Shown here: one piece after another, positions 28,969-38,332 of the stretch
Layout of the letters: each line of letters begins with the position of its first letter
Position numbering within the stretch: position 1 is the first letter of the stretch
DNA from: an uncultured Pelagibacteraceae bacterium
GTDB lineage: Bacteria > Pseudomonadota > Alphaproteobacteria > Pelagibacterales > Pelagibacteraceae
Assembly (NCBI GenBank): GCA_902567045.1
Contig: CACFLJ010000009.1
Location: 1-57,163 of the forward strand
DNA length: 57,163 nucleotides
Reading direction: 5' to 3'
Notes under the pieces: model-generated
What the model was told of the DNA's origin: nothing
The model's input: only the letters and a program-made list of their open reading frames with translations
Database searches by the model: none
Position numbers and translations under genes: made by a program

Positions 28969-29733
28969 ATGAAGACAATAAAAATGTTAGCATTAGCGGC
29001 AGTGCTTTTCGGAGCAACTACAGCAGCTAACGCGGCAACAGCCTTTTTAGCTACAGACGATTTCGTAGGTATTTCGTTTTGGTTAATATCAATGGGTATG
29101 TTAGCAGCTACAGCGTTTTTCTTTATGGAACAGGCTAACGTCAGTTCACAATGGAGAAAATCAGTAAACGTAGCTGGATTAGTAACAGGTATAGCATTTA
29201 TTCACTACATGTATATGAGAGCAGTATGGATCGAAACAGGTGATACTCCAACTGTTTACAGATACATTGATTGGTTAATTACTGTACCACTACAGCTAGT
29301 AGAATTTTACTTAATTCTTTCAGCAGTAAGAAAAGTTGACACAAACATTTTCTGGAGAATCTTAATTGGTTCACTAGTTATGTTAATAGGTGGATATCTT
29401 GGAGAAGCTGGATTCATTAACGCTACACTAGGTTTCATAATCGGTATGGCTGGATGGATTTACATTCTTTATGAAATCTTTTCAGGAGAAGCAGGAAAAG
29501 TTGCTGCTAAATCTGGAAATAAATCTTTAGTAACTGCATTTGGAGCTTTAAGAATGATTGTTACTGTAGGTTGGGCTATTTACCCATTAGGTTACATTTT
29601 TGGTTACCTAACAGGTGGAATAGATGGTAACGCGTTAAACGTTATCTATAACTTAGCAGACTTTGTTAATAAAATCGCATTTGGTTTAATTATCTGGTCT
29701 TGTGCAGTATCTAACTCTACAAGAAGAGCGTAG
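28969..29733 (+). CDS. Proteorhodopsin, blue-tuned light-driven proton pump
   Basis: This 254-residue retinal protein has a signal peptide (ending near ANA) and seven transmembrane helices. Numbering from the chosen ATG, proton acceptor Asp101 (in RYIDW), proton donor Glu112 and Schiff-base Lys235 (in FVNKIAFG) are all present, as is His79; they correspond to Asp97, Glu108, Lys231 and His75 of the founding protein. Thus it should pump protons outward. The spectral-tuning residue equivalent to position 105 is Gln109, which in known variants gives blue absorption. Retinal synthesis genes are not in the window. It ends in a strong terminator, suggesting a largely monocistronic, abundant mRNA. 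Confidence 0.98.
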   Translation: MKTIKMLALAAVLFGATTAANAATAFLATDDFVGISFWLISMGMLAATAFFFMEQANVSSQWRKSVNVAGLVTGIAFIHYMYMRAVWIETGDTPTVYRYIDWLITVPLQLVEFYLILSAVRKVDTNIFWRILIGSLVMLIGGYLGEAGFINATLGFIIGMAGWIYILYEIFSGEAGKVAAKSGNKSLVTAFGALRMIVTVGWAIYPLGYIFGYLTGGIDGNALNVIYNLADFVNKIAFGLIIWSCAVSNSTRRA

Positions 29734-29755
29734 TAACAATTAGTTACGATATATA

Positions 29756-30130
<375 letters not shown>

Positions 30131-30131
<1 letters not shown>

Positions 30132-31144
30132 TGATTAAAACTGATGTTGTTATTATTGGCGCAGGTCCAACAGGATTATTTTGTGCGCATCAACTTGGTA
30201 TTATTGGATTGAAGTGTGAAATAGTTGATAACTTAGATAAAATTGGTGGTCAATGTATTGAACTCTACCCAGATAAACCAATTTATGATATTCCTGCAGT
30301 TCCAGAGTGTACTGGGGAAGAGCTTACTAACAATTTAATTAAACAAATAAAACCTTTTAACTTTAATTTTCATTTAAATGATAGAGTTCAAGAACTTACA
30401 AATGAAAACGATAATTGGATTGTTAAAACAACTAGCGGAAAAAAATTTAAAACACCAAATGTTGTAATTGCAGGAGGTGTTGGATCATTTGAACCAAGAA
30501 AGTTTCCAACAAAAAGTGCAGAAAAGTTTGATGGAACTTCAGTTTTGTATTCAATTAAAGACAAAACAATTTTTAAAGATAAATCTGTAGCTATATTTGG
30601 TGGTGGAGATAGTGCTCTTGATTGGGCAATTGAACTATCTAATACTTCTAAAGTTTCACTTATCCATAGAAGAGATGAATTTAGAGGCGCACCTGCGAGT
30701 GTTCAAAAAATAAAAGAATTAAGTGAAAAAAATATAATTAATTTGTTTACTAAATACTCAATTAAAGATGTCAAAGGAAATGGAACTTTAGAGGAAGTTG
30801 AGATTAAAAGTGAAGAGGGAGAGAGTAAAATATTGAAAGCGGATTATGTTTTGGGTTTCTTTGGTTTGATAATGCAACTTGGACCAATAGCTGAATGGGG
30901 CCTTAATTTAGATAAAAAAGTAATCCCAGTTAATACTGAAAACTTTGAAACTAACAAGAAAGGCATATTTGCAATTGGAGACATCTGTACCTATCCAGGA
31001 AAGCTTAAACTAATACTTTCAGGGTTTCATGAAGGCGCCTTAGCAGCGAGAGGCTGTTTTAAATACGCAAGACCAAACGAAAAATATAGATTTGAATTTA
31101 CAACAGCATCAAACACCATCAAAGATAGATTGGGCGTAAAGTAG
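30131..31144 (+). CDS. Ferredoxin--NADP(+) reductase, thioredoxin-reductase-like type
   Basis: A 337-residue flavoprotein with an N-terminal FAD loop (VIIGAGPTGLFCAHQLG) and a second dinucleotide-binding loop (VAIFGGGDSALDWAIEL). It lacks the CxxC redox pair of thioredoxin reductase, which identifies it as the TrxR-like ferredoxin-NADP reductase. The C-terminal IFAIGDICTYPGKLKLILSGFHEGALAA is typical. The ATG overlaps the ferredoxin stop (TAATG), so the two are translationally coupled and probably partners. Confidence 0.93.
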
Positions 31145-31770
31145 TGATAGAACTATTTACTGCTGATACACCAAATGGCTGGAAAATTAGTATTATGCTC
31201 GAGGAGATAAATTTTGAGTATAAAATATCAAAAGTCAACCTAAGCGAAGGCGAACAACATAAACCAGAATTCAAAAAAATTAGTCCTTTTAATAAAATTC
31301 CAGTAATTACAGATCACGAAAATAATAAATCAGTCTTCGAGTCAGGTGCAATTTTGATGTATTTGGGTGAAAAAAGTAACATGTTTTATCCTGAGGGGAA
31401 CAGGTTAGAAATAAATCAATGGTTAATGGCTCAAATGGGTTTGATTGGCCCGATGATAGGACAGCATCATCAATTTCACTTTTATCATCAAGGCAAAAGT
31501 GAGTGGGGAGAAGAAAGATATTTTAAGATTACAAGAAAACTTTATGAAGATTTAGAAGCGAGGCTTTCTGCAAGTGACTATTTAGCAGGTAAAGAGTATT
31601 CAATTGCAGATATCGCAACATGGTCTTGGATAGCAAGACATAAAAGACATGACATTGGATTAGAGAATTTTAAAGGTTTATCAAGATGGTATGTTGATAT
31701 AGCTAAACGTCCTGCGGTGATTAAAGGTTTTAAAGTATTAAATAAAGATGCTGAAATAGATTACCCTTAA
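31144..31770 (+). CDS. Glutathione S-transferase, YfcG/nu-class-like
   Basis: This 208-residue protein has an N-terminal thioredoxin-like GST domain (FTADTPNGWKISIMLEEI, with the TPNG.K motif of the nu class, and PFNKIPVI containing the cis-proline) and an all-alpha C-terminal domain (YSIADIATWSWIARH). Nu-class enzymes reduce disulfides or peroxides using glutathione. It starts at a GTG overlapping the reductase stop, placing it in the same redox operon. Substrate unknown. Confidence 0.9.
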   Translation: MIELFTADTPNGWKISIMLEEINFEYKISKVNLSEGEQHKPEFKKISPFNKIPVITDHENNKSVFESGAILMYLGEKSNMFYPEGNRLEINQWLMAQMGLIGPMIGQHHQFHFYHQGKSEWGEERYFKITRKLYEDLEARLSASDYLAGKEYSIADIATWSWIARHKRHDIGLENFKGLSRWYVDIAKRPAVIKGFKVLNKDAEIDYP

Positions 31771-32183
31771 ATATCAGCGTAAACTTTTTCTTCTTTTTCG
31801 TGTTTTTCTTGTGCAGTTATACATAAAGTTGCAACAGGTCTTGCCATTAATCTTTTAAGACCAATTGGTTCTGCTGTTTCCTCACAGAAACCATAAGTTC
31901 CTTCTTGAATTTTTTTCAGAGCTCCATCAATTTTAGTAATTAATTTTATTTGTCTATTGATTGCTCTCATTTCAACATTTTTCTCTGTATAGGAACTTGC
32001 TTGATCTACAATGTCAGCTGATGCACTATTGTCATCCATTGAAGCATTAAATATTGCTTCATTATTTGTTCTCTTAAGATCTTTTTTCCACTCCGTTAAT
32101 TTTTGTTTAAAATACGCAAGATGTTTTGCACACATATATTTTTCAGTTTCTTTTGGGATATATTTTTTAGAGATCTTTATCAT
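31767..32183 (-). CDS. dksA: DksA/TraR-family transcription factor
   Basis: DksA binds RNA polymerase and, with ppGpp, adjusts transcription to nutrient supply. The coiled-coil N-terminal part and the C-terminal finger (YGFCEETAEPIGLKRLMARP) are clear. Only two of the four zinc cysteines remain (FCEET and TLCITA), the non-canonical form common in alphaproteobacteria. The frame is open to ATG 32219, but a consensus promoter overlaps that part, so I place the start at ATG 32183 (139 residues). It is convergent with the GST gene, overlapping by 4 bp. Confidence 0.9.
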   Translation of the reverse strand: MIKISKKYIPKETEKYMCAKHLAYFKQKLTEWKKDLKRTNNEAIFNASMDDNSASADIVDQASSYTEKNVEMRAINRQIKLITKIDGALKKIQEGTYGFCEETAEPIGLKRLMARPVATLCITAQEKHEKEEKVYADI

Positions 32184-32205
32184 GTCTAAATTTATGAATT
32201 TGGTG

Positions 32206-32233
32206 AATATATTCATCATTTATTGAGTGTCAA
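32206..32233 (-). promoter_or_regulatory. Consensus sigma-70 promoter for dksA
   Basis: On the minus strand TTGACA (32228-32233) is followed after 16 bp by TATATT (32206-32211), a 6/6 and 5/6 match. Transcription would start near 32199, 16 nt before the ATG at 32183, and would exclude the two ATGs at 32216 and 32219 from the mRNA. Confidence 0.7.
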
Positions 32234-32262
32234 GAATGGATTAATTGTATAAATTAATAAAA

Positions 32263-33558
32263 ATGGCCATTTATAAAAAGAATATAAGTAATTTATTTTA
32301 TATTTTTGTTACAGCTCACTTATTTATTTGGACATTAGTTCCAAGTTTAACAAACAACAATTTACCACTTGATACCATAGAGGCCTTAGCATGGGGTAGT
32401 AATTTAGACTGGGGGTTTAATAAGCATCCTCCAATGAGTGCATTTTTACCTGAAATATTTTTCCAAATCTTTGGGCCTCAAGATTGGGCTTATTATTTGT
32501 TAAGTCAAATTTGTATCGTAGTCTCATTCCTTGTAATTTTTAAGTTAGGTGAAGATTTTTTTGATAACAAAATTTATTGTTTACTATCTGTTTTGTTATT
32601 AGAAGGAATATACTTCTATAACTTCACTACACCTGAATTTAATGTAAATGTTTGTTTAATTCCTTTCTGGTCTCTTTCTGTTTTTTATTTATGGAGAGGA
32701 ATTAAGAATAATAAAATATTAGATTGGTTATTACTCGGTCTATTTGCAGGACTTGGGTTTCTATCTAAATATTTATTTGTCTATTTAGGTTTAGCAATAG
32801 ATGTAATTTTAATTTACTTTATTTATACCAAAAGACTAAATTTAAAGTGTCTAGTTTCTTTCGTTCCTTTTATTATAATTTTATTACCACACATTATTTG
32901 GTTAACTGAAAACGATTATGTAACCATTACTTATGGACTTCTCAGAACTGGATCAGAAGAAGCAAGTATTTTAAACCACATAAAACACCCTATGATCTTT
33001 CTAGGTAAGCAAATTGGTATATTATTGCCGCTCTTACTAATGATTTTTGTTTTAGTTAAAAAATTTAAAATTAATATTAATTTAAATGACGAAAAGCTTT
33101 TGTTTTTATTGTCAATTAATTTAATTCCGATTTTTTTTATTTTTCTAACATCATTTACTATGGGTGTAAAAATAAGAACAATGTGGATGACTCCATTTTA
33201 TATAAGCTTTGGTTTGTTATTTGTTTATATTTTAAAATCAGAAATTAATTTTGAAAAAATGAGAGCTTTTAACTCTGCCTTTTTAGCATTATTCTTATTA
33301 TCTCCAATAGTGTATTCTTATATTTCAATTACTCAAACTGATAAAAGAACTGATTTTGGTGGCAGGAAGCTAGCTGAGCAGGCCAAACTTTTTTATGAAA
33401 CTGAGGGTAAGGACCTTGGAAAAATGGAATATATTAAAGGTAATGAATGGATTGCAGGAAATATATCTTACCATCTTCCAGAAAGGCCAAAATGGATTTA
33501 TAGTTCAACTGAAGTCCAATTGTGTAACAAAGATATGAAATGCTTAACATATAAATGA
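32263..33558 (+). CDS. GT39/ArnT-like polytopic glycosyltransferase
   Basis: A 431-residue membrane protein with about ten or more hydrophobic segments. An acidic motif lies in the first periplasmic loop (NLPLDTIEALAWGSNLDWGFNKHPP), which resembles the dolichyl-phosphate mannosyltransferase/ArnT superfamily. Such enzymes transfer a sugar from a polyprenyl-phosphate donor to lipid A or protein in the periplasm. The frame can be read from a TTG at 32245, but the ATG at 32263 is the better start. It heads an operon with a small membrane peptide and a GT2 enzyme that could supply the lipid-linked donor. Confidence 0.85.
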   Translation: MAIYKKNISNLFYIFVTAHLFIWTLVPSLTNNNLPLDTIEALAWGSNLDWGFNKHPPMSAFLPEIFFQIFGPQDWAYYLLSQICIVVSFLVIFKLGEDFFDNKIYCLLSVLLLEGIYFYNFTTPEFNVNVCLIPFWSLSVFYLWRGIKNNKILDWLLLGLFAGLGFLSKYLFVYLGLAIDVILIYFIYTKRLNLKCLVSFVPFIIILLPHIIWLTENDYVTITYGLLRTGSEEASILNHIKHPMIFLGKQIGILLPLLLMIFVLVKKFKININLNDEKLLFLLSINLIPIFFIFLTSFTMGVKIRTMWMTPFYISFGLLFVYILKSEINFEKMRAFNSAFLALFLLSPIVYSYISITQTDKRTDFGGRKLAEQAKLFYETEGKDLGKMEYIKGNEWIAGNISYHLPERPKWIYSSTEVQLCNKDMKCLTYK

Positions 33559-33680
33559 AATTTCAATTAAACCAAAAAAACAAGAGACTTTTATTTATTA
33601 TTGGAATTGTTGTTTTAATCGAACTCTCGGGATATGGTTTTTTTGCTTCTCTATTTAGATTGATAGGCTCAGTAAGTTAA
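33555..33680 (+). CDS. 41-residue single-span membrane peptide between two glycosyltransferase genes
   Basis: The ATG at 33555 overlaps the stop of the GT39 gene (ATGA) and its TAA at 33680 overlaps the ATG of the GT2 gene (TAATG). The product has a basic N terminus (KFQLNQKNKR) and one hydrophobic segment (LLFIIGIVVLIELSGYGFFA). The precise overlaps on both sides argue that it is translated. I do not recognise the family; it may be an accessory subunit of the adjacent sugar-transfer system. Confidence 0.7.
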   Translation: MKFQLNQKNKRLLFIIGIVVLIELSGYGFFASLFRLIGSVS

Positions 33681-34549
33681 TGAAAATAATAATTCTAATT
33701 CCAGTCTTTAATGACTTTAAATCTGCCTCAAAATTAATTGAAGAAATCGATATTAATATTTCTGAGCTTAAAACATCATTTTCAATAATAGTAGTGAATG
33801 ATGCTTCAACAGAGGAAAAAATTTTAGAAACTAAAAATTTAAATAATATTAAATCAATAAAATTAATAAATATGAGAAATAATAAAGGACATGCACGTTG
33901 TATTGCAGCAGGGCTTAAACATATTTCAGAAAATGAAGACTTTGATTACGTAATACCTATGGATGGAGATGGAGAAGATAGACCTGAAGAAATAAAAAAC
34001 TTTGTAGAAAAGATTAAAGATAATCCTAATAAAAGTATTGTTGGAGAAAGAGTTAAAAGATCTGAAAGTTTAGTTTTTAAAGTCTGTTATTTTTTTCATA
34101 AAATTATTACTTTTACCTTTACTGGAAAATTTATAAAATTTGGAAATTATACTTGCCTCACAAAAAAAACTGTTAAAAAACTAATTGAAGACAAAGCAAC
34201 TTGGAGTAGTTTTTCAGGATCTTTGGCAAAAACTGAAAATGATTTAATTAAATCTCCATCAATAAGAGGTTCAAGATATTTTGGTCCCTCAAAAATGAGT
34301 TTCATCAATTTAATAAAGCATTCTTTAGCAATTATTGCTGTATTTAAAACTGGTGTAATCTTTAGATCGATAGCATTTTATGCGATATATTTAATAATAA
34401 TTGCTGAATATATAAGTGTAATTACAGCAATACCTTTAGCTTTAATCATTATTTTTGGTCTAATTATTTTAAAAATATCAGGGAGAGAAAATATGAATGA
34501 ATTTAATAATTCTTTAACAAACATTTCAGATATTGATATTTTAAAATAG
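33680..34549 (+). CDS. GT2 family glycosyltransferase, DPM synthase/DPG-synthase-like
   Basis: A 289-residue protein with a GT-A domain: IILIPVFNDFKSASKLIEEID at the start, VVNDAS, and the nucleotide/metal site IPMDGDGEDRPEEI. Two hydrophobic segments follow near the C terminus (ITAIPLALIIIFGLIIL). This layout fits enzymes that charge polyprenyl phosphate with a sugar. Coupled to the GT39 gene through the small peptide gene, it could make the donor that the GT39 enzyme uses; that pairing is inference. Confidence 0.85.
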   Translation: MKIIILIPVFNDFKSASKLIEEIDINISELKTSFSIIVVNDASTEEKILETKNLNNIKSIKLINMRNNKGHARCIAAGLKHISENEDFDYVIPMDGDGEDRPEEIKNFVEKIKDNPNKSIVGERVKRSESLVFKVCYFFHKIITFTFTGKFIKFGNYTCLTKKTVKKLIEDKATWSSFSGSLAKTENDLIKSPSIRGSRYFGPSKMSFINLIKHSLAIIAVFKTGVIFRSIAFYAIYLIIIAEYISVITAIPLALIIIFGLIILKISGRENMNEFNNSLTNISDIDILK

Positions 34550-34567
34550 TATACTTTAAAATAATTT

Positions 34568-35995
34568 ATGAAAAATTTTTATCGTAAAGTAGCATTTGGA
34601 CTTGGACCAGACGATAAAACACCCTCTGACCCATTAACATGGGCAATAAATCAATTGAAAGACATTCCTGAATTTTCTTGGAAGGGTAAAATCTTATCAG
34701 AGAAAGAACTAAGAAAATATTATAGGGATTATGTTTATGGAGATAGAAAAGTTTTAAGAAAAAAATTTAAAAATGATAAAGATGGCTACAAAAGAGAAAA
34801 AAATAAGTTAAGGCATGCAACTGGACAAAAATTTTGGTGGAACCTTGAACTTTGTATTAGGTATTCTGAAGCATTAAAAAGTGCAAAACCAGTTTTAGCA
34901 AAACTTTGGTATTTTTGGGGCAATCATTTCGCAATCAGTGAAAAGGATTTTTTAGCGCAGTATACAACTGGTGCTTACCAAAGAGAGATAATTAGAGCTA
35001 ACATGAATCAAAATTTTGAAAAAATGGCCCAAGAAGCAACCATCGGTTGGTCAATGATACATCATCTCGATAACGACCAGAACGTAGGACCCAAGAGTCA
35101 AGAAGCAAGGTGGGCAAGAGAGAAGGGAAAGACTAAAGGTGTAAATGAAAATCATGCGAGAGAGCTTCTAGAACTTCACACTGTTTCCCCAGATTGTGGA
35201 TATACACAAGAAGATATAATTCAAATGGCCTATATAATGAGTGGATGGAGACCTAAGTGGGGAAAGAAAAGATTAGAGACTGGCGATGTTCATTTCAACC
35301 CTGATGCCCATGAACCTGGTACTAAAATAGTTTTAGGTAAAAAATATAAAAATGGTAGAAAAAGTTTATCAGATGCGATTACAGATCTTGTTAATCACCC
35401 TTCCTGTAGAAAGTTTATTGCAATGAAACTCTGTAGATATTTAATCACAGATAATCCAACTGAAGAAATGATGGAACCAATCATTAAAGCTTGGGAAAAA
35501 TCAGATGGTTTTTTACCAGAAGTTCACAAGGCTGCTATAGAAGTGGCTTTCAATTATTCTGATAAATATAATAAATTTCAGAATCCAGAAAATTGGCTAT
35601 TACAAATGAGCAAAATGGCTGATGTTGATTTAATCCCATCTCCTTCATTTATGGACCTTTATAAACTTGGAAATAAACCGATTAAAGATCAAAGAGCTTT
35701 AGAAAGATTGATGGATGAGCTTGGACAACATCCTTATTTAGCAAAACAACCAAATGGATGGTCAGATATTTCAGAGGATTGGATGTCACCAGAATTATTA
35801 ATTAGAAGGCTGGTTTATGCAAGAGAGGCTTATTATAGAAAGTCAGGTAAGTCACAGACTCCTGAATATTACGAAGAAATGATTAAAAAAAATTATGATA
35901 ATCCAGATGAAATTTTAAAAATTATAGATCAGCATAAAGAGCTTGTTCATAAACATGTTATTTTATTTAATTTACCGGAGACGCTTAAATCATGA
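34568..35995 (+). CDS. DUF1800 family protein
   Basis: A 475-residue protein of the DUF1800 family, recognised by the order ATGQKFWWN, FWGNHFAIS, NMNQNFEKMAQEATIGWSMIHHLDNDQN, NENHARELLELHTV and YTQEDIIQMAYIMSGW. The function of the family is not established. It is almost always encoded next to DUF1501, as here (4-bp overlap). Unlike DUF1501 its N terminus shows no obvious export signal, so it might be exported as a complex with the Tat partner or remain inside. Confidence 0.88.
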   Translation: MKNFYRKVAFGLGPDDKTPSDPLTWAINQLKDIPEFSWKGKILSEKELRKYYRDYVYGDRKVLRKKFKNDKDGYKREKNKLRHATGQKFWWNLELCIRYSEALKSAKPVLAKLWYFWGNHFAISEKDFLAQYTTGAYQREIIRANMNQNFEKMAQEATIGWSMIHHLDNDQNVGPKSQEARWAREKGKTKGVNENHARELLELHTVSPDCGYTQEDIIQMAYIMSGWRPKWGKKRLETGDVHFNPDAHEPGTKIVLGKKYKNGRKSLSDAITDLVNHPSCRKFIAMKLCRYLITDNPTEEMMEPIIKAWEKSDGFLPEVHKAAIEVAFNYSDKYNKFQNPENWLLQMSKMADVDLIPSPSFMDLYKLGNKPIKDQRALERLMDELGQHPYLAKQPNGWSDISEDWMSPELLIRRLVYAREAYYRKSGKSQTPEYYEEMIKKNYDNPDEILKIIDQHKELVHKHVILFNLPETLKS

Positions 35996-37149
35996 AAATA
36001 TCAAGAAGAAATTTTTTAAAAGGGTCAGCTACTACATTATTTTTGGCTGGTTTTAATTTTCCAGTTTTAGCAAATTCAGAAAAGAAAAAAAATCTTGTAG
36101 TCATAATGTTAAGAGGTGGAATGGATGGTTTGTGTGCTGTTCCAATAATTGGAGATAAGAATTTTGAAAAAAGAAGAAAAGATTTAATTTTAGACGAAAC
36201 AATAAAGTTAAATTCTGATTTTGCACTACATCCCAAACTAAAGAATTTTTATAATTTGTGGCAAAATAATCTAGGAACAATAATTCATGCTACGAATATC
36301 CCGTATACTAAAAGATCCCATTTTGATGGGCAAAACTTAATGGAGACAGGAGGTCATATACCTTACTCCATAAAAACTGGTTGGTTAGGAAGAGGAATGA
36401 AGTTAGCAGATTTAAAAGGTGATGGTCTTGCATTGGCACTACCAATGCCTTTACTTCTTAGAGGTATTCCTAGTAATGATAATTTTTATCCATCAAAAAA
36501 AAGATTACCTCGAACAGAACTTTTACAGCTTTTAAAATCAGTTTATACAGATAAATCTGAACATGACTTAGCAAATATGATGGAGATAATTGCTAATAGA
36601 TCTATGATGAATAATGGAGGCACCTCTATGTCTAGAAAGAATTCATCTTTAGCCTATAAAGCAGGTTTAGAACTAAAAAAAATAAATGGCCCAAGGGTTG
36701 CAGTTTTTGAAGTTGATGGATTTGATACGCATGCTGCTCAGGGTGGAGTGAATGGTTCACATTCAGATAGTCTGATTGAAATGGACTCAATTTTTAAAAG
36801 TCTAGAGAAAGGTCTAGGATCAGAGATAGAAAATACTCTAGTTTTAACTTTAACAGAATTTGGAAGAACAATTAAACAAAATGGAGGTCGTGGAACAGAG
36901 CATGGTTATGGATCTGCAATTTTTATGGCAGGTGGTTTATTAAAGAAATCACAAGTTTATTCAGACTGGCCAGGGCTTAAGAGAAAAGAATTATTTGAAG
37001 GAAGAGATTTGAATTCAACAATTGATGCTAGATCAATTTATGCATCTGCAATGTCGACTGTATTTGATTTAGATTTTAAACGTATACAAAAAGACGTTTT
37101 CTGGGGAGAAAATTTACAAAATCTATCTGATAAATTATTTAAAATTTGA
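35992..37149 (+). CDS. DUF1501 family protein with Tat signal
   Basis: A 385-residue sulfatase/phosphatase-like DUF1501 protein. The N terminus has a twin-arginine signal (SRRNFLKG, followed by TTLFLAGFNFPVLA), indicating folded export to the periplasm. Conserved segments include VVIMLRGGMDGL, TKRSHFDGQNLMETGG, EVDGFDTHAAQGG and LTEFGRTIKQNGGRGTEHG, consistent with an alkaline-phosphatase-like metal centre. It overlaps the DUF1800 gene by 4 bp; the biochemical role is unknown. Confidence 0.9.
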   Translation: MKISRRNFLKGSATTLFLAGFNFPVLANSEKKKNLVVIMLRGGMDGLCAVPIIGDKNFEKRRKDLILDETIKLNSDFALHPKLKNFYNLWQNNLGTIIHATNIPYTKRSHFDGQNLMETGGHIPYSIKTGWLGRGMKLADLKGDGLALALPMPLLLRGIPSNDNFYPSKKRLPRTELLQLLKSVYTDKSEHDLANMMEIIANRSMMNNGGTSMSRKNSSLAYKAGLELKKINGPRVAVFEVDGFDTHAAQGGVNGSHSDSLIEMDSIFKSLEKGLGSEIENTLVLTLTEFGRTIKQNGGRGTEHGYGSAIFMAGGLLKKSQVYSDWPGLKRKELFEGRDLNSTIDARSIYASAMSTVFDLDFKRIQKDVFWGENLQNLSDKLFKI

Positions 37150-37165
37150 GACTGATTTATCAAAA

Positions 37166-38332
37166 ATGAAAAAAATTTTGTTATTTATTTTTTTAATTTT
37201 ACCAACGTTTGCCAACAGTTTTGACGAACACTATAGGTTCGATCACTGGGCTTATGAAAGAATTATGTTTGGAAAAACTGAAAGTCGTGAAGAAGCAAAA
37301 AAACTTTTAGACAGTTATAAACTTAATAATCTTGAGGTAAGAGATACAAATAAACCTTATTTAGGAGCTATAATAGATGGTCATGCACATCCTAGAAAAT
37401 CCACCGGAAAAACTTTAGATATAGGTACTGAGTATTTTATAGAAGATTTGCCAATGTTAACAAATAAGGCAAATGTTTTTATGTCTGTAATTATGGGAAC
37501 TCCAAATACTTACAAATCAGAAGATAATTGGAATTATTATTATGATTTTGCAGCAGAGCATCAGAATGTTTTAACTAATTGTCATTCCAATTTTATTGGA
37601 ATGGCAGCAAATAAAAAAAAATATAAGAACTCAGAAGTTAATAAAGAGTTTAAAGAAACTATTAAAAGATTTAAAAAAGGACAATGTTATGGATTGGGAG
37701 AAACTGGACTGGTTCACTATAATAAAAAGAAAAAAAATCCCCCTTATGGTGGGTATCAACCCCAATTAGATTTAGATCTTAAACACCCAATTATTGATAA
37801 GGCGTTCAAATTTGTCAATGAACACCGTATGCCGATTAATTTACACCTGGAGCCTTTTCATGAAATAGATGGGATAGATAGATTAACAGAGTTTAAAAAT
37901 TTTTATAAAAAAAAATGTGAGAAATACCCCAACGCAAAAATTGTGATAGCTCATACAGGAATGATGCCAACAAAAGACCTTGAAGAAATTTTTGATTATT
38001 GTCCTAATACATATACTGACTGGAAAATAGCATTTCATTGGTCTTCTCTTTGGGGCTTTGAGGATTTGCATATCCCAAATGATTATAGATTTAAATTACA
38101 TGAGGTTTGGGCAAAATCGATGGAAAAATATTCCGATAGATATTTTTTTGGTTCTGATCATAAATTAGGTAAAAGCCCAGCACATGATGTTTTTGTGGAA
38201 CACTATATGAAGCATGTTCGTTTGATGATTGGATCTTTAAGCCCAGAAGTGCAAGAAAAAATTGCATATAAAAATGCAGCTAAACTTTTTAAAATTAACC
38301 TTAATCAACCTTTAATTGTTGGCAAACAATAA
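37166..38332 (+). CDS. Exported amidohydrolase-like metal-dependent hydrolase
   Basis: A 388-residue protein with an N-terminal signal peptide (about residues 1-18, ending near FANSF) and an amidohydrolase TIM barrel: the HxH pair in [33 protein letters not shown] and the late aspartate in FFGSDHK. It probably hydrolyses or decarboxylates a small substrate in the periplasm. It follows the DUF1501 gene by 16 bp and may be in the same transcript. Its 3' end overlaps convergent umuC by 28 bp. Confidence 0.78.
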   Translation: MKKILLFIFLILPTFANSFDEHYRFDHWAYERIMFGKTESREEAKKLLDSYKLNNLEVRDTNKPYLGAIIDGHAHPRKSTGKTLDIGTEYFIEDLPMLTNKANVFMSVIMGTPNTYKSEDNWNYYYDFAAEHQNVLTNCHSNFIGMAANKKKYKNSEVNKEFKETIKRFKKGQCYGLGETGLVHYNKKKKNPPYGGYQPQLDLDLKHPIIDKAFKFVNEHRMPINLHLEPFHEIDGIDRLTEFKNFYKKKCEKYPNAKIVIAHTGMMPTKDLEEIFDYCPNTYTDWKIAFHWSSLWGFEDLHIPNDYRFKLHEVWAKSMEKYSDRYFFGSDHKLGKSPAHDVFVEHYMKHVRLMIGSLSPEVQEKIAYKNAAKLFKINLNQPLIVGKQ

